DNA of 64,000 bases from Apteryx mantelli. Its lineage: Eukaryota; Chordata; Aves; Apterygiformes; Apterygidae. Location: NCBI RefSeq assembly GCF_036417845.1, contig NC_090020.1, positions 32,720,425 to 32,784,424 of the forward strand, in the 5' to 3' direction. Positions 63,701 through 64,000 of this stretch are shown piece by piece. The translations under genes and the position numbers were made by a program. The notes beneath the pieces were generated by a model. It was not told where the DNA came from. It did not search any database and saw only the letters and a list, made by a program, of their open reading frames with translations. Every line of letters starts with the position of its first letter. The stretch's first letter is position 1.

Positions 63701-64000
63701 TTCCTACCTGTGGTTTGAAGCTGATCAAGGAAGCAGTTACTGGTTTGGACCCTTACATTCCTGTTAGGTGTGAAGTGAATTTGGTGTGCCACTGCAACAG
63801 AGGTTCCCGTTTAGCTTCCTCTAAAAATATCTAGCTTGCCTGCACCAAAATCTCTCTGAGAACTGAACCAATTGGGAGGGGAAGGTGATTTTATCTTAAA
63901 ATAAATCCAATAAAACCTGAAATGAAACAAGTTTCACTCACTCATACTCTCATACTGACAAGCACCAGAATGTATGTGGTATCCAAGCAATCTGCCAGGC

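Larger units (their letters stand above)
46159..64000 (+). other. AOPEP: AOPEP intron 5 (continues beyond window)
   Basis: Begins with donor AG|GTAAAG and runs at least 17.8 kb. I looked for the exon continuing S/R-PHIMF...HEIAH...E and saw no matching sequence. The intron holds a MITE-like palindrome (50436-50528), an A20 tract, a CR1 end (56725-57275), a minus-strand MIR relic (57430-57625) and a G13 run. The mir-23b/27b/24-1 cluster, which lies in a later intron of the mammalian gene, was not seen. Open frames such as 53000-53428 and 60928-61320 on the minus strand resemble nothing known. Confidence 0.75.

Noticed and set aside
46159-64000. Expected AOPEP exon with HEXXH, and the mir-23b/27b/24-1 cluster
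   Set aside because: I looked for coding sequence of HEIAH-type residues and for the mature miRNA sequences on the plus strand and found neither. Both are expected further downstream.
1-64000. Provirus, LTR pair, tRNA/rRNA gene, CRISPR array or operon-like gene cluster
   Set aside because: No paired long direct repeats, no tRNA-like fold with both A and B boxes at proper spacing, and no spaced short repeats were seen. The window is ordinary vertebrate intron and flank around one gene.

Overview
The window reads as low-GC vertebrate nuclear DNA, most likely from a bird. Three things support this. A degraded CR1 LINE end at about 56.7-57.3 kb is typical of birds and other sauropsids. Interspersed repeats are few and mostly very old. 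The one clear gene matches vertebrate AOPEP (aminopeptidase O, C9orf3) with modest divergence from mammals. In chicken this gene lies on the Z chromosome near FANCC and PTCH1; that is known genome context and is not shown by the window.

Layout: 1 to ~5.6 kb is upstream DNA with no supported gene, only decayed sauropsid-type palindromic and SINE-like repeat relics. A CpG-island promoter occupies ~5.6-6.2 kb, with GC boxes, a CRE/E-box-like site, an ETS site and a YY1-like site. It probably contains the non-coding first exon, which ends at a good splice donor at 5878/5879. Intron 1 (about 14.9 kb) runs to an acceptor at 20772. Exon 2 (20773-21739) carries a leader with three small upstream ORFs, then the start codon and residues 1-268. 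Exons 3 (33303-33469), 4 (42415-42571) and 5 (45910-46158) follow, with consistent splice phases (2, 1, 2, 2). Together they encode about 459 residues, a little over half of the usual ~820. Intron 5 fills the rest of the window from 46159 and stays open at 64000. The exon with the HEXXH zinc site was not found, so the catalytic half lies further 3'.

Within the introns I can support a CR1 3' end, two MIR-like SINE relics, an L2-like LINE end recognised from its reverse-transcriptase C-terminus, MITE-like palindromes, an exact 65-bp tandem duplication, and several microsatellites and homopolymers. One orphan 244-codon ORF in intron 3 is longer than I would expect by chance. I found no tRNA, rRNA, CRISPR array, provirus, or operon-like or defence system. 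Nothing here supports a wholly new biological system. The most interesting observations are the upstream-ORF cluster in the AOPEP leader, the altered M1 exopeptidase motif at the exon 5 boundary, the orphan ORF, the 65-bp duplication and the ancient repeat relics.
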